From NCBI GenBank assembly GCA_037893225.1, contig JAZGUH010000003.1, positions 992,001-1,056,000 on the forward strand: DNA of 64,000 nt. The letters run 5' to 3'. A program made the translations under genes and the position numbers. The stretch's first letter is position 1, and each line of letters starts with the position of its first letter. The DNA is from Hippasteria phrygiana. Taxonomy: Eukaryota; Echinodermata; Asteroidea; Valvatida; Goniasteridae. Below the pieces are notes generated by a model. That model was not told the DNA's origin, searched no databases, and worked only from the letters and a program-made list of their open reading frames with translations. Shown here one piece after another: positions 1-10,355 of the stretch.

Positions 1-210
1 GTGTTTAGCAATTAAACACAATCTTGCTATCAGTTTGTAAACGCGTTTAGAAGCTAAACATTACGTGTCCAATTCCTAAACATCGTCGTTCAATGGCTAA
101 ACACTATCCGTCAATACGCTAAGCACGTTTAGTATGTAAACGTGTTTACCAACTGATAGCAAGAAAGTGTTTAGAAAAGTGTTTACTTGCTAAACACTGT
201 TTCTACAGTG
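1..210. mobile_element. MITE family A, copy 1 (left end cut by window)
   Basis: The segment starts with GTGTTTAGCAA and ends with TTGCTAAACACTG...CTACAGTG, so the two ends are inverted. The arms contain TTGCTATCAGTTTGTAAAC and its complement GTTTACCAACTGATAGCAA. Other copies are at 424-593 (internally deleted), 20672-20750 (one arm) and 52857-53079 (complete). No coding capacity is visible. A flanking TA suggests TA target duplication, but the superfamily is uncertain. Confidence 0.8.
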
Positions 211-423
211 TACTGTACATGGCTCGTAATTGACTTTGAGATATCACTGAATTTTACATCCTGATGATAATTATGTGGATGAAAACTGAATGTCCTGGCT
301 ATAGCTCTGGCGTGTCCGTAGCATCTGGTGTACATTCATCACATACCATGCTCTGTTTGTGCGCCCTATTTTAAGTGGGATGGTCAGGGCCTATAGTGAG
401 CTCAGGAAGTCTGCTGTGCCGTA

Positions 424-593
424 CACTCTAAAACTATGTTTAGCAATAAAACACAATCTTGCTATCAGTTTGTATGTTGAGAAGCTAAACATTACGTGTC
501 CAATTCCTAAATATCAATGTTCAATGGCTAAACACTATCCGTCAATACGCTAAACATGTTTAGGGGCCTATAATGTAAACGTGTTTTTACAGT
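424..593. mobile_element. MITE family A, copy 2 (deletion derivative)
   Basis: It begins CACTCTAAAACTATGTTTAGC and follows the complete copy at 52857-53079 to about 575. It then jumps to the terminal TTTTTACAGT. Most of the right arm is missing, so this is an internally deleted copy that kept both extreme ends. Confidence 0.75.
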
Positions 594-652
594 ACTTTTT
601 ATAGGGACTATATAGGTAGATTTGAATACATTTTCGAAGTGAACAAAGAAAC

Positions 653-725
653 TGGCAGGAGCGGGATTCAAACCTCCGACCTCCGGGTTACCGTACCGGC
701 GCTCTACCAACTGAGCTATCTTGCC
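653..725 (-). tRNA. tRNA-Thr-like sequence
   Basis: On the minus strand it reads GGCAAGATAGCTCAGTTGG (A box) through to a B-box-like GGTTTGAATCC and ends CTCCTGCCA. The D arm is GCTC/GAGC. The anticodon stem is CCGG/CCGG and the putative anticodon is GGT (Thr). Position 33 is C instead of the near-universal U, and the acceptor and anticodon stems each carry a mismatch. It is therefore probably a repeat-borne tRNA relic rather than a working gene. Confidence 0.5.
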
Positions 726-888
726 CTATGTTGGCGGTCTCCCAAATTGTCAGTATCTTTGTTCGGGTGGGCGCTAGTCAGAAGTCATGAACCCAGAATG
801 CCGTATAGCCAGGGAACACACCCAATTTTACGATACAACCTGGACACCCGAACAAAGATACTGACAATTTGGGAGACCGCCAACATAG

Positions 889-960
889 GGCAAGATAGCT
901 CAGTTGGTAGAGCGCCGGTACGGTAACCCGGAGGTCGCAGGTTCGAATCCCACTCCTGCC
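889..960 (+). tRNA. tRNA-Thr-like sequence, best-preserved copy
   Basis: It is 72 nt with A box TAGCTCAGTTGG and a perfect B box GGTTCGAATCC, so the internal RNA polymerase III promoter looks intact. The acceptor GGCAAGA pairs with TCCTGCC with one A-C mismatch. The loop ACGGTAA gives anticodon GGT (Thr) but has C at position 33. The pair 31-39 is a mismatch. It could be transcribed. A role in translation is doubtful because it lies in a dispersed repeat. Confidence 0.5.
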
Positions 961-990
961 AGTTTCTTTGTTTACTTTGAAAATACTTTT

Positions 991-2640
991 TATAGTGTTA
1001 ACATTTTTCCAGTTTGCCAAAATAATTGGTGTGCGGCATTTAAATTTTACCGACTGCGTTGTATTGGTATACTCTGATAGTGAAAAATCAAAACTTGTAT
1101 ATAGTATGTCGTACAGTGGTAGTGTGTACATTTGCTTACACTTTTTTAAAAATTCAATTCAAATGGTTACACTTTTTAGGTTTAATACACTTGATAATGA
1201 TTTGGGGAATTATTTCATATTTTGCCAATATAGATCATGTCCAAGAAAATGGATCATTCGATTCTCAACATTATTTCAGGAAACCAATATTACCAGTTCT
1301 GTTTTTGAATATCGCTGCAGCAAAACCAAGACAGACCAAATACAGAGCCTGTACGGTATTCAGCAGATTTTGTTGTGTGTTTTGTTAATAAAAGCACAAT
1401 ATAGCTACTTTCCTGGAAAAAGTATACCAACACGGGCAAAAACAGACTGTATACCTGCAGATATAACCCCATTTAGCGCCAAATTAGACATGCGTGCAAA
1501 AACAGAGAGTAAGTTGGCTGACGTAAACGACACTTCAAATGAACCTGTATTATCTTACACTTCGGAAGCCGTGAATGTTAGAAATATACACCGTCGGTGT
1601 AAAATTTAACCCATCCTTTGTGTCATTTTGGGTAAGGATTTCGGTGTTCATTAACTCCAGTTCCGGAATAAAGATTTACCACCAAACCCCGACATTCTGA
1701 GAAAACCTGGCGAAAACCCCGTATTAATGAACACCTAGATCTGGAATAATAAAATAAAACAATTCTTTGTATATCATTTACGTTGTACAGACTCCAAAAC
1801 CCTCCTGAATGAACTTCATCCATCCGGCTGTTTATCTAGTTGCTTGGGTTATTTAACAGAAATCTCAACACTCACGAGTTTGAAATAAGTTTGGTGGTAA
1901 AATCTAATACCACAGTTTTTGCAGTATGTTCAGACAAGCAGCAAAAAAAAACGCTAAAAGTGAGCCGCTATTTTTCTGCATTTCCCGCCCAGGCGCTTAC
2001 AAGACATTCTACTAACAGGCAGCTTGAAATCTTCCATTAGGCCTACTATACAGGCATTTCACACTCTCATCGGTGTAGGCCTAATGTCCTAATTCGCTCG
2101 GACAGTAAAGGGTTGAAATCTCGTCCTACAACCCTCTTAAGCTTTTCAAGTTAGTGGATTTCACTTTCTGACCCGCTGGGATTACGGAACACTTTAACAA
2201 ATTTTCCCGACGGCTGTCATGTAATTGACTGAATCTGCCGCCAATTTATCCGTTTGACAAATTCCCGGGGGCGTTGACAACAAAATGCATAAGGGCTGGC
2301 CCACATCATCTAACTTTGCGTCATATCCGATGGGCGAACTTAATGCCGTGGGAGAATATATTAGCAATCGAAAGTATACACGGTGAAATGTCTCCTTCAA
2401 TATTGTTCCAGGAGGTGCTCCGTGTCTTGCAATTTTTCTATTGTAACTTCTTAGTAGTCCTGCCTCGTGCATGTTTTATCAGCTAGATTTGGTTGACAAC
2501 TTTGGGGTGAATTGGAAATTTGTTTGCAGGATTGCGGTGTATTTAAAATTTGTGCTGTGATATAGTTTACTATTTGAGCGTTCTTATGCCGATTATTATT
2601 ATTATTATTATTATCGTCGTCGTCGTCCCCCAACAGTCCA
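991..2640. other. No supportable gene
   Basis: This is AT-rich sequence. The longest open frame (968-1609, plus) starts at TTG inside the 3' flank of the tRNA-like element, and I recognise nothing in it. A GAT/TAT-rich microsatellite (ATT)n(GTC)n lies near 2593-2628. I see no splice-bounded exon. Confidence 0.4.
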
Positions 2641-2875
2641 AATCGTCCAATTTTAATATGATTTTGCATGCACCTAGGGGGTTAGGGTTAATGATTTCTG
2701 TAAATTTGCAACCTAGCTTCCATTAACTGACGGTATTTTTACAGGGAATCGTTTACGGTGTAGACACTTAAATAAACTGGTCCAATAATAAATAATAAAC
2801 AGAGCTACCCGTCTTTTTACGGGAATAGCAACGGTTATTTGAAAGGGACAGTATAATGCCAGCATTCGTGAGTCG

Positions 2876-3152
2876 TTTTGAAGGGCGAAGTTCTGACGGG
2901 CGACGTTTTGAAGGGCGACGGGCGACGTATTGAAGGGCGACGGGCGACGTATTGAAGGGCGACGGGCGACGTATTGAAGGGCGACGGGCGACGTATTGAA
3001 GGGCGACGGGCGACGTATTGAAGGGCGACGGGCGACGTATTGAAGGGCGACGGGCGACGTATTGAAGGGCGACGGGCGACGTTTTGAAGGGCGACGGGCG
3101 ACGTTTTGAAGGGCGACGCGCGACTTTTTTAGGGCGACGGGCGACGTTTGAA
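2876..3152. repeat. 22-bp minisatellite
   Basis: About 12 tandem units of 22 bp. Each holds two GGGCGAC heptamers followed by GTATTGAA or GTTTTGAA. Central units are nearly identical and the edges are degenerate. Because 22 is not a multiple of 3, the reading frame repeats every 66 bp. No stop occurs on the minus strand, which creates a spurious 205-codon ORF (2713-3330). Confidence 0.9.
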
Positions 3153-3214
3153 ATAGCAGATATGGAATTCCATAGTTAGCGCCCTCATCCCATAGGCTGC
3201 CGTTTTTTACAGGG

Positions 3215-3290
3215 TGGTACTCCCACTGTGAACAAGTAACAATGGATTTAGTGCCAAGGAACAATGGATGTTCATTGTTACACTCACAGA
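3215..3290. repeat. Dispersed repeat shared with 28955-29015
   Basis: The stretch with CACTGTGAACAAGTAAC and ATGGATTTAGTGCCAAG is the reverse complement of 28960-29010, with a few mismatches. No protein is implied. At the other locus it adjoins the 12-bp minisatellite element, so it may be one end of a larger dispersed repeat. Confidence 0.65.
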
Positions 3291-4590
3291 AAAAAATACA
3301 CAGGTTGTGTAAAATTTTACATAATTGCAATGTGCCATACGAACCTGCTAATAGTTAGGGTAAGGTGTTGGGTAAGGTTTTTCATAAAAGTTTGGTAAAA
3401 TTTTACTTGTAAAATTGGTACGAACATTTGCCTAATATCTCGGTAAAAACAATTTGGTAAAATTTTACCAAATTCAGAAGTTAAAAAATACGTCGTTTCT
3501 ATTTAGAATGACTGGAATTTTACTTTATTTTATGTTTTTTTTTTTTACTGTTTCACCATGTCAAAAGTTTACTAAATTTTCAGGTAATTTGGTATTTATT
3601 AATAAAAGGTTAAATAAGTTTCTCATAAGTGAAATAAATCAACACATAAACAAGAACATTTAATTTGTTCTCACTCACTTATTACAATTTCCAAGTAATC
3701 ATTGTCCAATTTTATTCAATATTTTTAGTTACAATATACTTCAGAAGTATTGTTTGTCCATAATTCAGTGTTGATTTGCAACAATAACAACAGCAAAACA
3801 CAAAGTTCAACAGTTATATACATGTACATGTGTGACACAAAAATAAGTCAGTCTTTAAGGCTAAAGCTCTAGACTGGTCATCAAAACTCACAGGTATCTC
3901 ATTAATTAGATTAAAAGAGTTAAAGCTAAAAACTACAGAAAATCTAATCTTTTTAAGCAAGTTTTTCTTTCTCAAAAGATACATTATCAGGTTTGTGTTT
4001 TAGTTTATGGATAAAATGCTTAGCAAACAAATGCAACCACACATGTTTACTTATTATGAGTGAGGTTCTTTAATACAACTGTCTCTTGAATAGTTTAATT
4101 AGCATCACATGTCAGACAAAAGATTTTGACTCTTTTGGGTGTTGTAAGAAAAGTCGGTGGTCATTTGAAATATGGTCTAGGCCTATGTAGTTTTGTACAA
4201 TTTTTTTACTTTGATGTGAACTTTTTTCTGGCTTCAACAAACTACCATTCGAAGATTCTTTAAAACTTCTGGAAAATGTTAAATCCACAATAATGCAGTC
4301 TGCTTAAAATTCAGTACACTGAAATGTTTTAGAACTTGGCAATCATAAAGATTGCCTTGTACTGTACTGTTCTGATCACTGTTAAATTTTCAGGTCGGAA
4401 AAAAACGAAAAGAATAACAAACTTAATTTTCTTTTTACATATTTGTACTGTCTTAATTACTACAACTTGTTATGGTCATTAATTAAACTTTAGATTACCT
4501 GAAACAATTATGATGGGCGTACATTTTACTGGAGCTGAAGTCTCTAAAGTCTCTGATAGTGCTACTTTTAACAATGCCCTTGATGTCATA
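3291..4590. other. AT-rich stretch, no gene recognised
   Basis: Strongly AT-rich DNA. Motifs such as TTGTGTAAAATTTTAC near 3304-3470 resemble the TTACACAA-type motifs clustered at 26155-26345. It lies downstream of the minus-strand terminal exon (4593-4791) and could hold its 3' UTR, but I could not place a polyadenylation site with confidence. Confidence 0.35.
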
Positions 4591-4592
4591 CA

Positions 4593-4791
4593 CTATTCTA
4601 AACACTCCCATGCCCCATCACACTTATCCTGATACTGTAGACTACACACAAAGTAGGACTTGAAACAAACATCTAGTGCTTTAAGAAGTGGGATGGTTGC
4701 ATAGCCCTCCTCTCCCTGATCACGAAGACTTGTGGTGATGGTTGAGGCGGCCGATTTACTTACGGTCAAGTACCGTGTTCCAAGTCCATCC
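4593..4791 (-). CDS. Putative terminal coding exon, uncharacterised protein
   Basis: On the minus strand a strong acceptor (polypyrimidine stretch ending CTTCTTTAG) precedes an open frame of 66 codons, which ends with TAG at 4593. The peptide starts DGLGTRYLTVSKSAAST and continues to LDVCFKSYFVCSLQY and a final WECLE. The last part resembles, from memory, the C-terminal CFKxxFV...Y...W pattern of uncharacterised SAMD3-like proteins common in fish and invertebrates. No database check was possible. The phase implies one base carried from the previous exon. This does not match the donor of the exon candidate at 5478-5596, so an intervening exon or pseudogenisation is likely. Confidence 0.5.
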
Positions 4792-5477
4792 CTAAAGAAG
4801 TACAAAAAAGCAATATAAATACTGTGTACATAAACCAAATCCCCAATTATTTACAACAAAGAAAAAGTCAACTTGAAAAACATTTCTTTACTAAACGTGT
4901 ATAGCCATGTAGGCATGAACTTTGTGTGCATTTTAATGATTTAGACTTCAACATAGAAACAAACTAAGCAAATTCAGTGAAGCTAGCACAGCAACCTCCA
5001 TAAACAGCACTTCAACTGAATGACAGATCTACAGTAAAAACTAGCACTAACATTTGATAAATATTGGGGAGTGTGTAGATCTTAAATGTGGTTCACAACG
5101 CTGCTCAGGGCAGGACATGGACAAAGTAAATTTTCCTGAGAGTACATGGGCAGGCTAAGAAAGGAAAAGTTGTGGGCAGAACCAGCAAAAATGTCACTAC
5201 CTTCAAAGAGCATTGTAGTTGTCATATTTTTAGTGCATATGACTGAAACTGTACTTGTATATTATTGTATAGTTGATGGCAGTGTATCATTCATAGTATT
5301 ATGCCTGTCATATTTGTCTTGTGACGGGTGACTTGCATTAAAACAATTATTTTGACCGGGGTCAAAATGTTTCCTAATGAAGGTCTTAAAGTTGATGCTT
5401 TGTTCCAGGCCTTAATTTTAGAGTGTGAACCGTTCGTTTAATTAAATAAAAGATGTAAGATTTAGCTACTTATATAC

Positions 5478-5596
5478 TCCCTGGAAGTCCATGAATGCTC
5501 CTGAAGACTCACTGAAACTGATACGGCCACCTCTCCCCTTCCTTCTTCCAGTAAACAGGAGTGGAAGAACATGTATGGCCAAGTTCTTACGTTGTT
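5478..5596 (-). CDS. Putative internal coding exon, same minus-strand gene
   Basis: On the minus strand a good acceptor (pyrimidine-rich, ending TTATTTATCCAG at 5597) is followed by 119 nt of open frame and a possible donor GTATAT at 5477. The peptide includes RKNLAIHVLPLLFTGRRKG and SFSESSGAFMDFQG. It is basic in the middle and resembles the region that precedes the CFKSYFV segment in the SAMD3-like proteins named for 4593-4791; this is a recollection and not a search result. A 235-bp hairpin lies just upstream in the gene's sense (5661-5895). Confidence 0.45.
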
Positions 5597-5660
5597 CTGG
5601 ATAAATAAGAATATAACAACATTCATTATAAAAACAACAGCAATAATGCCATTTTTTTTT

Positions 5661-5895
5661 TATATTCAAATCTCTTTTTAAAATGAAATATGTGATTTGG
5701 TTGTATCCAAAGTTCATAAAATCTGGGTAGGCCTACAGGTGAAATTGCTTTTGGGTCATTATTGGGGTTATTTCTTATTTAGTATAAGAAATAACCTCAA
5801 TAATGACCCAAAAGCAATTTCACCTGTACCAAGATTTTATGAACTTTGGATACAACCAAATCACATATTTCATTTTAAAAAGAGATTTGAATATC
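5661..5895. repeat. Large near-perfect hairpin (inverted duplication)
   Basis: Two arms of about 115 bp (5661-5778 and 5784-5895) are complementary apart from a few substitutions and a small insertion containing GGTAGGCCTAC in the left arm. The loop is 5 nt. The outer edge abuts a T-run. I see no terminal-repeat element boundary, so this may be a recent inverted duplication rather than a MITE. Confidence 0.9.
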
Positions 5896-5979
5896 TATAA
5901 TAAAGAAAGTCGTCATGAACGGAAAAACATACTTTGCAACAGCTCCGACATTTGTGGGCTTCAAAAATATAATAAACGC

Positions 5980-6073
5980 AGTGGCTATTGTTACGGCAGC
6001 CCTCGTTACGGAACTGCCTATTGTAACAATATAATTTGAAAGGCGCGTTACGGCTGCCGTAAAAATAGCCACT
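5980..6073. repeat. Short foldback element
   Basis: The ends AGTGGCTATTGTTACGGCAG and CTGCCGTAAAAATAGCCACT are inverted copies. The interior of about 50 bp also contains GTTACGG/CCGTAAC-type repeats. It is probably a tiny MITE. Confidence 0.7.
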
Positions 6074-6434
6074 ACGTATAACAAAATTTACAATATACGA
6101 AGGAAGTCCAGTATTTTAGCCACATGGATTAGGAATCCGTTTTTGACAGTCCGCGCCACTGATTTATAAACCGTGTATGCTATTTGTGTACCATAACCAT
6201 CGCAGCCTACAGTGTGTGGCAGGCCTGCATGTAAATGTATAGGCCTACATCGTAGCCTACATTTCTCAAACACTTTCACCGGCGTCCCTGCACTGCCCAT
6301 GTTTTACCAAATCAGTAGCTCTACACTGAAAAATTACTGTACCAAATTGTAATGTGGCATGTTGGCCTACGTTATTGTTTACCTTCGAATGTCCATATGA
6401 GATGATCAAAACCCCACCCGGACAGGCTTTTCTT

Positions 6435-8710
6435 CATGTTTTCCGTCGAAGCTCGTTGTGGACGACTGTCCGTTATGAATCAATGCGAAGCACATTGGGA
6501 CTCTTACAAAAAGCTGCGGAACAATGTAACTAATAAAATCCGCACTAAGAAGAGTGAATACTATACATCAGCCATAGAAGAAAATCAAAGCAATTCATCT
6601 ATGCTATGAAAAAAAACTAAAGGAGGTACTTCCTAAAAAACAGAAAATTGCTCCAAATTCTATCACTTCCCCAAATGGAGAAAATATTGACGATCCCACT
6701 GACATTGCTGATACATTAAATGAACACTTTTCTACAATAGGAAAACGTACAGCTAGAAATTGCCCATCGGGTGAACTTGAAAACAATGATACCTACGCCT
6801 CTATCGTTGATTCTCTGGATGAACTTGAAGAATGCACTGTACCTAATATTACAGAAGAGTTCGTTCAAAAGCAAATATCATCCATGTCGGTTGGGAAAGC
6901 AACAGGTCCGGATGGCATAAGTGTTAAAATGATTAAAATTGCTTCCCCTTATATTACTAAATCTTTAACTTATATTTTTAACCTCTCCATAAGATGCGAG
7001 CAATACCCTAAAGATTGGAAACACGCCTTGGTAACACCAATTCACAAGGGAGGAGATAAATGTAGTACAAGTAATTATCGGCCTATTTCTATACTGCCAA
7101 TTATCTCTAAGATTATAGAAAGATGGGTGCACTCGGCAGTATATAACTACCTCGATGATAACAACTTGTTACCTAGTTGCCAATCGGGATTTAGACCCAA
7201 ATACTCAACTGAAAGCACTCTACACGATTTAACAAACAAGTGTTTTGAGGCTATGGAGCAAGGTAAAGTTACAGGTAGCGTGTTCATAGATCTCAGTAAA
7301 GCTTTTGATTGTGTGGATCATGTAATCCTACTAGGCAAATTGAAGAAGCTGAATTTGTCATCTTCTGTAATTGATTGGTTTAAGTCGTACCTAGGCGGTC
7401 GTAGTCAGTCTGTAAATATTAAGGGCACAATATCGAAGGTCTTGCCCATAGACATAGGCGTTCCACAAGGGTCGATCTTAGGGCCACTTTTATTCATTGT
7501 TTATAGTAGTGATTTTCCATCTTGTATACCCCAAAATTGCAACTTATTTATGTATGCAGATGACTCCACGTTAACGTGTAGCTCCTCTAGTATTAACGAA
7601 ATAGAAAGGAACTTAAATGTAGCTCTTGCTAGTATTCACAACTGGTGCCTAAGAAACAAACTAGCATTAAATGCCAACAAAACCAAATGTATGCTTATTG
7701 GTTCAAGGCAGAAAATATCCAACGTCGACCTGAACGTGTGCATTGCTGATAAGGTTATCGAAAAAGTGAAATCCTGTAAATGCTTGGGTGTAGTTGTTGA
7801 TGAAACATTAAGTTGGGGTACACATGTTGAATACGTAAGGAAGACTGTTTCGTCTAAATTGGGTGTGTTGAACAGAATTCATGATTACGTTCCCCAAAGC
7901 AGCCTGCACACACTCTTTGTAAGTTTAGTTATGCCATCTTTAGAGTATTGCTGTACGGTGTGGGGAGGAAGGTACATATCTCACGACAATACCCTCAACA
8001 AATGTCTAAAAAGAGCCGCACGGATAATCCTTAAATGTACCTCCCTCACCCCCTCAGCTGATATGTTTGCCAGACTAAATTGGATTCCTTTTAAAGAAAG
8101 AGTTCAGTCCAAAAAGGCTATCTTTGTTTTCAAAAGCCTTAACAAAATGACTCCTTTGTACATGACAAATCTGTTCACACCACTTACAGTGATTCGTGAA
8201 ACACGACAATCGACAAAAATGGCACTGAAAGTTCCTTTCGCCAAAAAGGAATGCTACGTGACAAGTTTCGCTGTGAGTGGTGCCAGTATATGGAATAATC
8301 TGCCTGAACAAATGAGAACCATAAACTCCTTAAGTACATTTAAATCGGAGCTACGTAAAGCCATCTATCAGTGATATTTCTGTCATTTACGCTGATCTGC
8401 GGAGTTATAAACTTGGTTGCCAAAATACTTTGGAGCCGGATGGGAATTTCCCCTTGTTTTTCACCCTTGAAGGTTTTTTTCGCGGGTTTTTCGCCCATCC
8501 CGTATATCAGGAATAGGCTTCTGGAGAGTTGAAAAGTTAACAGAAAATTGATTTATTTGTGTAAAAATTATTGTATTTGTTTAAATATTTTGTATGAATG
8601 TGTAAATATTCAGTTTTAACTAATAATATGCAGGGCCCCAATGGAAACCAGTTTTAAACTGTTTGGGCACACCCTGGGTAAAGAAATGTAATAAATAAAT
8701 AAATAAATGG
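6435..8710 (+). mobile_element. Non-LTR retrotransposon (LINE), 5'-truncated
   Basis: ORF2-like coding begins near 6435 without an endonuclease domain, so the element is 5'-truncated. Near 6608-6616 a run of eight A's plus a TGA in the first frame marks a frameshift. After it the frame is open to 8374. The 3' UTR (8375-8690) ends with CACACCCTGGGTAA and a (TAAA)n tail. A second copy of this 3' end occurs at about 10910-11065. The order RT, C-terminal domain, short UTR and simple-repeat tail fits the CR1/L2/Jockey-like group; I cannot assign the clade further. Confidence 0.9.
6884..8374 (+). CDS. LINE reverse transcriptase (ORF2 C-terminal two-thirds)
   Basis: An RNA-dependent DNA polymerase that copies LINE RNA at the nicked target. 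The 496 codons from the first ATG contain the whole RT catalytic core: TGPDGI (residues 7-12), YRPISILP (65-72), FIDLSKAFD with the first catalytic Asp at 136, GVPQGSILGPLLF (192-204) and YADD (224-227). After it comes the typical C-terminal region with W and C/H-rich segments, ending NLPEQMR...FKSEL. Coding is also recognisable upstream, in this frame to about 6617 and in another frame to about 6435, so 6884 is simply the first in-frame ATG. The catalytic residues are intact. The missing endonuclease and the upstream frameshift make it non-autonomous. Confidence 0.9.
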   Translation: MSVGKATGPDGISVKMIKIASPYITKSLTYIFNLSIRCEQYPKDWKHALVTPIHKGGDKCSTSNYRPISILPIISKIIERWVHSAVYNYLDDNNLLPSCQSGFRPKYSTESTLHDLTNKCFEAMEQGKVTGSVFIDLSKAFDCVDHVILLGKLKKLNLSSSVIDWFKSYLGGRSQSVNIKGTISKVLPIDIGVPQGSILGPLLFIVYSSDFPSCIPQNCNLFMYADDSTLTCSSSSINEIERNLNVALASIHNWCLRNKLALNANKTKCMLIGSRQKISNVDLNVCIADKVIEKVKSCKCLGVVVDETLSWGTHVEYVRKTVSSKLGVLNRIHDYVPQSSLHTLFVSLVMPSLEYCCTVWGGRYISHDNTLNKCLKRAARIILKCTSLTPSADMFARLNWIPFKERVQSKKAIFVFKSLNKMTPLYMTNLFTPLTVIRETRQSTKMALKVPFAKKECYVTSFAVSGASIWNNLPEQMRTINSLSTFKSELRKAIYQ

Positions 8711-8982
8711 CGTTGAATATCCATTAACCAAGTAATATTTACACAACGCGTGACAGATTTCACATCGAATTGTGTAAAACTTACGTGGTCGCTATGAAAA
8801 CTTGAGCAAGATTACATAACTTGTGTAAAAAACCAAAATTACATTTAAAACAAGATATTTTTAACTTACAGAATAGTTGCGTATTTTATTTTGGTCATAA
8901 TTTACTTAACTTGTGTAATATTTTACCAAACTGTTTTTACCGATAATCTTTTTACCATTCATTGTGTGTGTGTAGTGCACTG

Positions 8983-9009
8983 TTTTCTTTTGTTAGATGT
9001 TCATAGTGT
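8983..9009. mobile_element. Solo terminus of a palindromic MITE
   Basis: TTTTCTTTTGTTAGATGTTC followed by ATAGTGT is identical to one arm of the hairpin at 57673-57780, and related copies occur at 28911-28960. Here only one end is present. The TTACACAA-type motifs at 8740-8830 lie just upstream. Confidence 0.55.
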
Positions 9010-9589
9010 CCTGCATCCAAACTACCCGGAATTTCCTGTAAAAAAACCCGACATTTCTTTTACAGTGATAGTTTTAGGTAAAGGTGGGGTAGAAAAGGTT
9101 TGAAGTAATCGCACATTTAAACTAAAATAAGAATGACGAATAGGGCAAAGCTTTTGGCAATTATGATTCCCAGTAACGATATCATCTGTGCAGGATAGAA
9201 TGAACAAAGCACCGTCAATTGCTTCCAAGCTAAAGTTATGCAGCACGACATATCCGTTATTGCGTCCCTAATGCGTGCTTATCGGCTTGGGGCCCAAACC
9301 TTGCACTCTATAATTGGTCTTTTGGCTGCTGATTTCAGGAGACAAATGTTCATTTCGTTCGAGCACAAATGATACTTTGAAACGAGGGTCAGCTCCTACC
9401 GAAAGATTCGTGCTATTTCAGGCAAGGCCACAATCTGCTGCAATAATCATCCTTTTATAGAACTGGGGAAAATGACACATTACCGGTACCAGAAGAATAA
9501 TGGGTTGCCTATCTACACAACCTGTGTGTTGGTGTAAATACCGTGTTTAAGTCTACACGATTGGTAATCCAATTTTTTTTACTGAATTA

Positions 9590-10010
9590 TTACGAAATAC
9601 CGTACTAGACGGTAAGTCAATAGTAGTCTCAATCATCCTGTAAAGTGATGGCACCGGGTGTGCTGTCGTTGTCAAGAAAAGTGGAAATTTATATCTTTTT
9701 CCAACGATGTCCGGCCGAAAATCGTTGGAAATCTTTAGTTAAGGCGCGCGTGGCTACCCGGACTAGTGGCGCGCCCCGGACATTCTGGCATGGCATTTCT
9801 GGGGCCCGTCACGGGTCCAGGTGTAGCCATGCGCGCCTTGACTAAAGGCTATCATCCGCGCGACGGTTCAAAACGAACGCCGCTTTTTCTCTCGTTTTTT
9901 CGTCCTCCAACAACGCAAAACTTTGAACAGGTCAGTGGAACGATATTTCCTATAAAATACTGACCCCCAAATCTGCCCATATCTGAAAATTGCAACAATG
10001 ACTAATCATG
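9590..10010. repeat. Dispersed repeat, shared with 43235-43620
   Basis: ATTACGAAATACCG, GTCTCAA.CATCCTGT, GAAAAGTGGAAAT.TATAT, CCGGCC.., ATCGTTGGAAAT and later AACAGGTCAGTG occur in the same order and orientation at both loci. The first half aligns closely and the middle diverges. A MITE (9733-9851) interrupts this copy only. Confidence 0.65.
9733..9851. mobile_element. MITE with CTTTAGT(T/C)AAGGCGCGC ends
   Basis: Inverted ends TTTAGTTAAGGCGCGCGTGG and CCATGCGCGCCTTGACTAAA enclose about 75 bp of GC-rich DNA. The sequence GCGCGCCTTGACTAAAGGCT recurs at 27791-27810 as the right end of a related hairpin. The homologous locus at 43.4 kb has no such insert. Confidence 0.75.
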
Positions 10011-10355
10011 TGCAGGGCAGGGCTAGGAATTTTTTCGGGAGGGGGAGCAGGTCTTACGGATTCCTTTACCCCTATAAAGTAATATCAACAAAACCGCGCA
10101 TAATCTAATTATAGAGGAATTTCACATTAGCCCCTTCTGCGCACTTCCGGGTTGCAAGCGAGAATGTCAGTGGCAAACAAAACAACGCTTTTCAGAACAT
10201 TCATTCATGCTTGAATTTATCATGCCATAAAAGGCAGCGCAGGCGCACGATCAGCATAAAGTTGTTTACTGTGACATTGAGATCCTGGTTTTCAAACGCG
10301 GAAGTGCGCAGATCGGCGCTAAACTCGTCGTTGTGGGATTCCTCTATACTGACAA

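Larger units (their letters stand above)
601..990. mobile_element. Inverted pair of tRNA-Thr-like elements
   Basis: Two copies of one element of about 130 bp face head to head, the minus copy at about 640-772 and the plus copy at about 849-974, with a spacer of about 75 bp. Each copy holds a tRNA-like sequence. Its outer ends are themselves a short inverted pair: GAACAAAGATACTG upstream and GTTTCTTTGTTC downstream. Further copies lie at 10356-10870 (split by an insertion) and about 62025-62145. About 40 bp upstream of the tRNA part (GACAATTTGGGAGACCGCC) is conserved too. A classical SINE starts at the tRNA head, so this extra 5' sequence is unusual. Confidence 0.75.

Noticed and set aside
968..1609. 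213-codon plus-strand ORF with hydrophobic N-terminus
   Set aside because: It starts at TTG, not ATG, inside the 3' flank of a repeated tRNA-like element. No recognisable domain, and no splice or promoter evidence.
2713..3330. 205-codon minus-strand ORF with 22-residue repeats
   Set aside because: It is produced by a stop-free 22-bp minisatellite; the flanking parts show no gene features.
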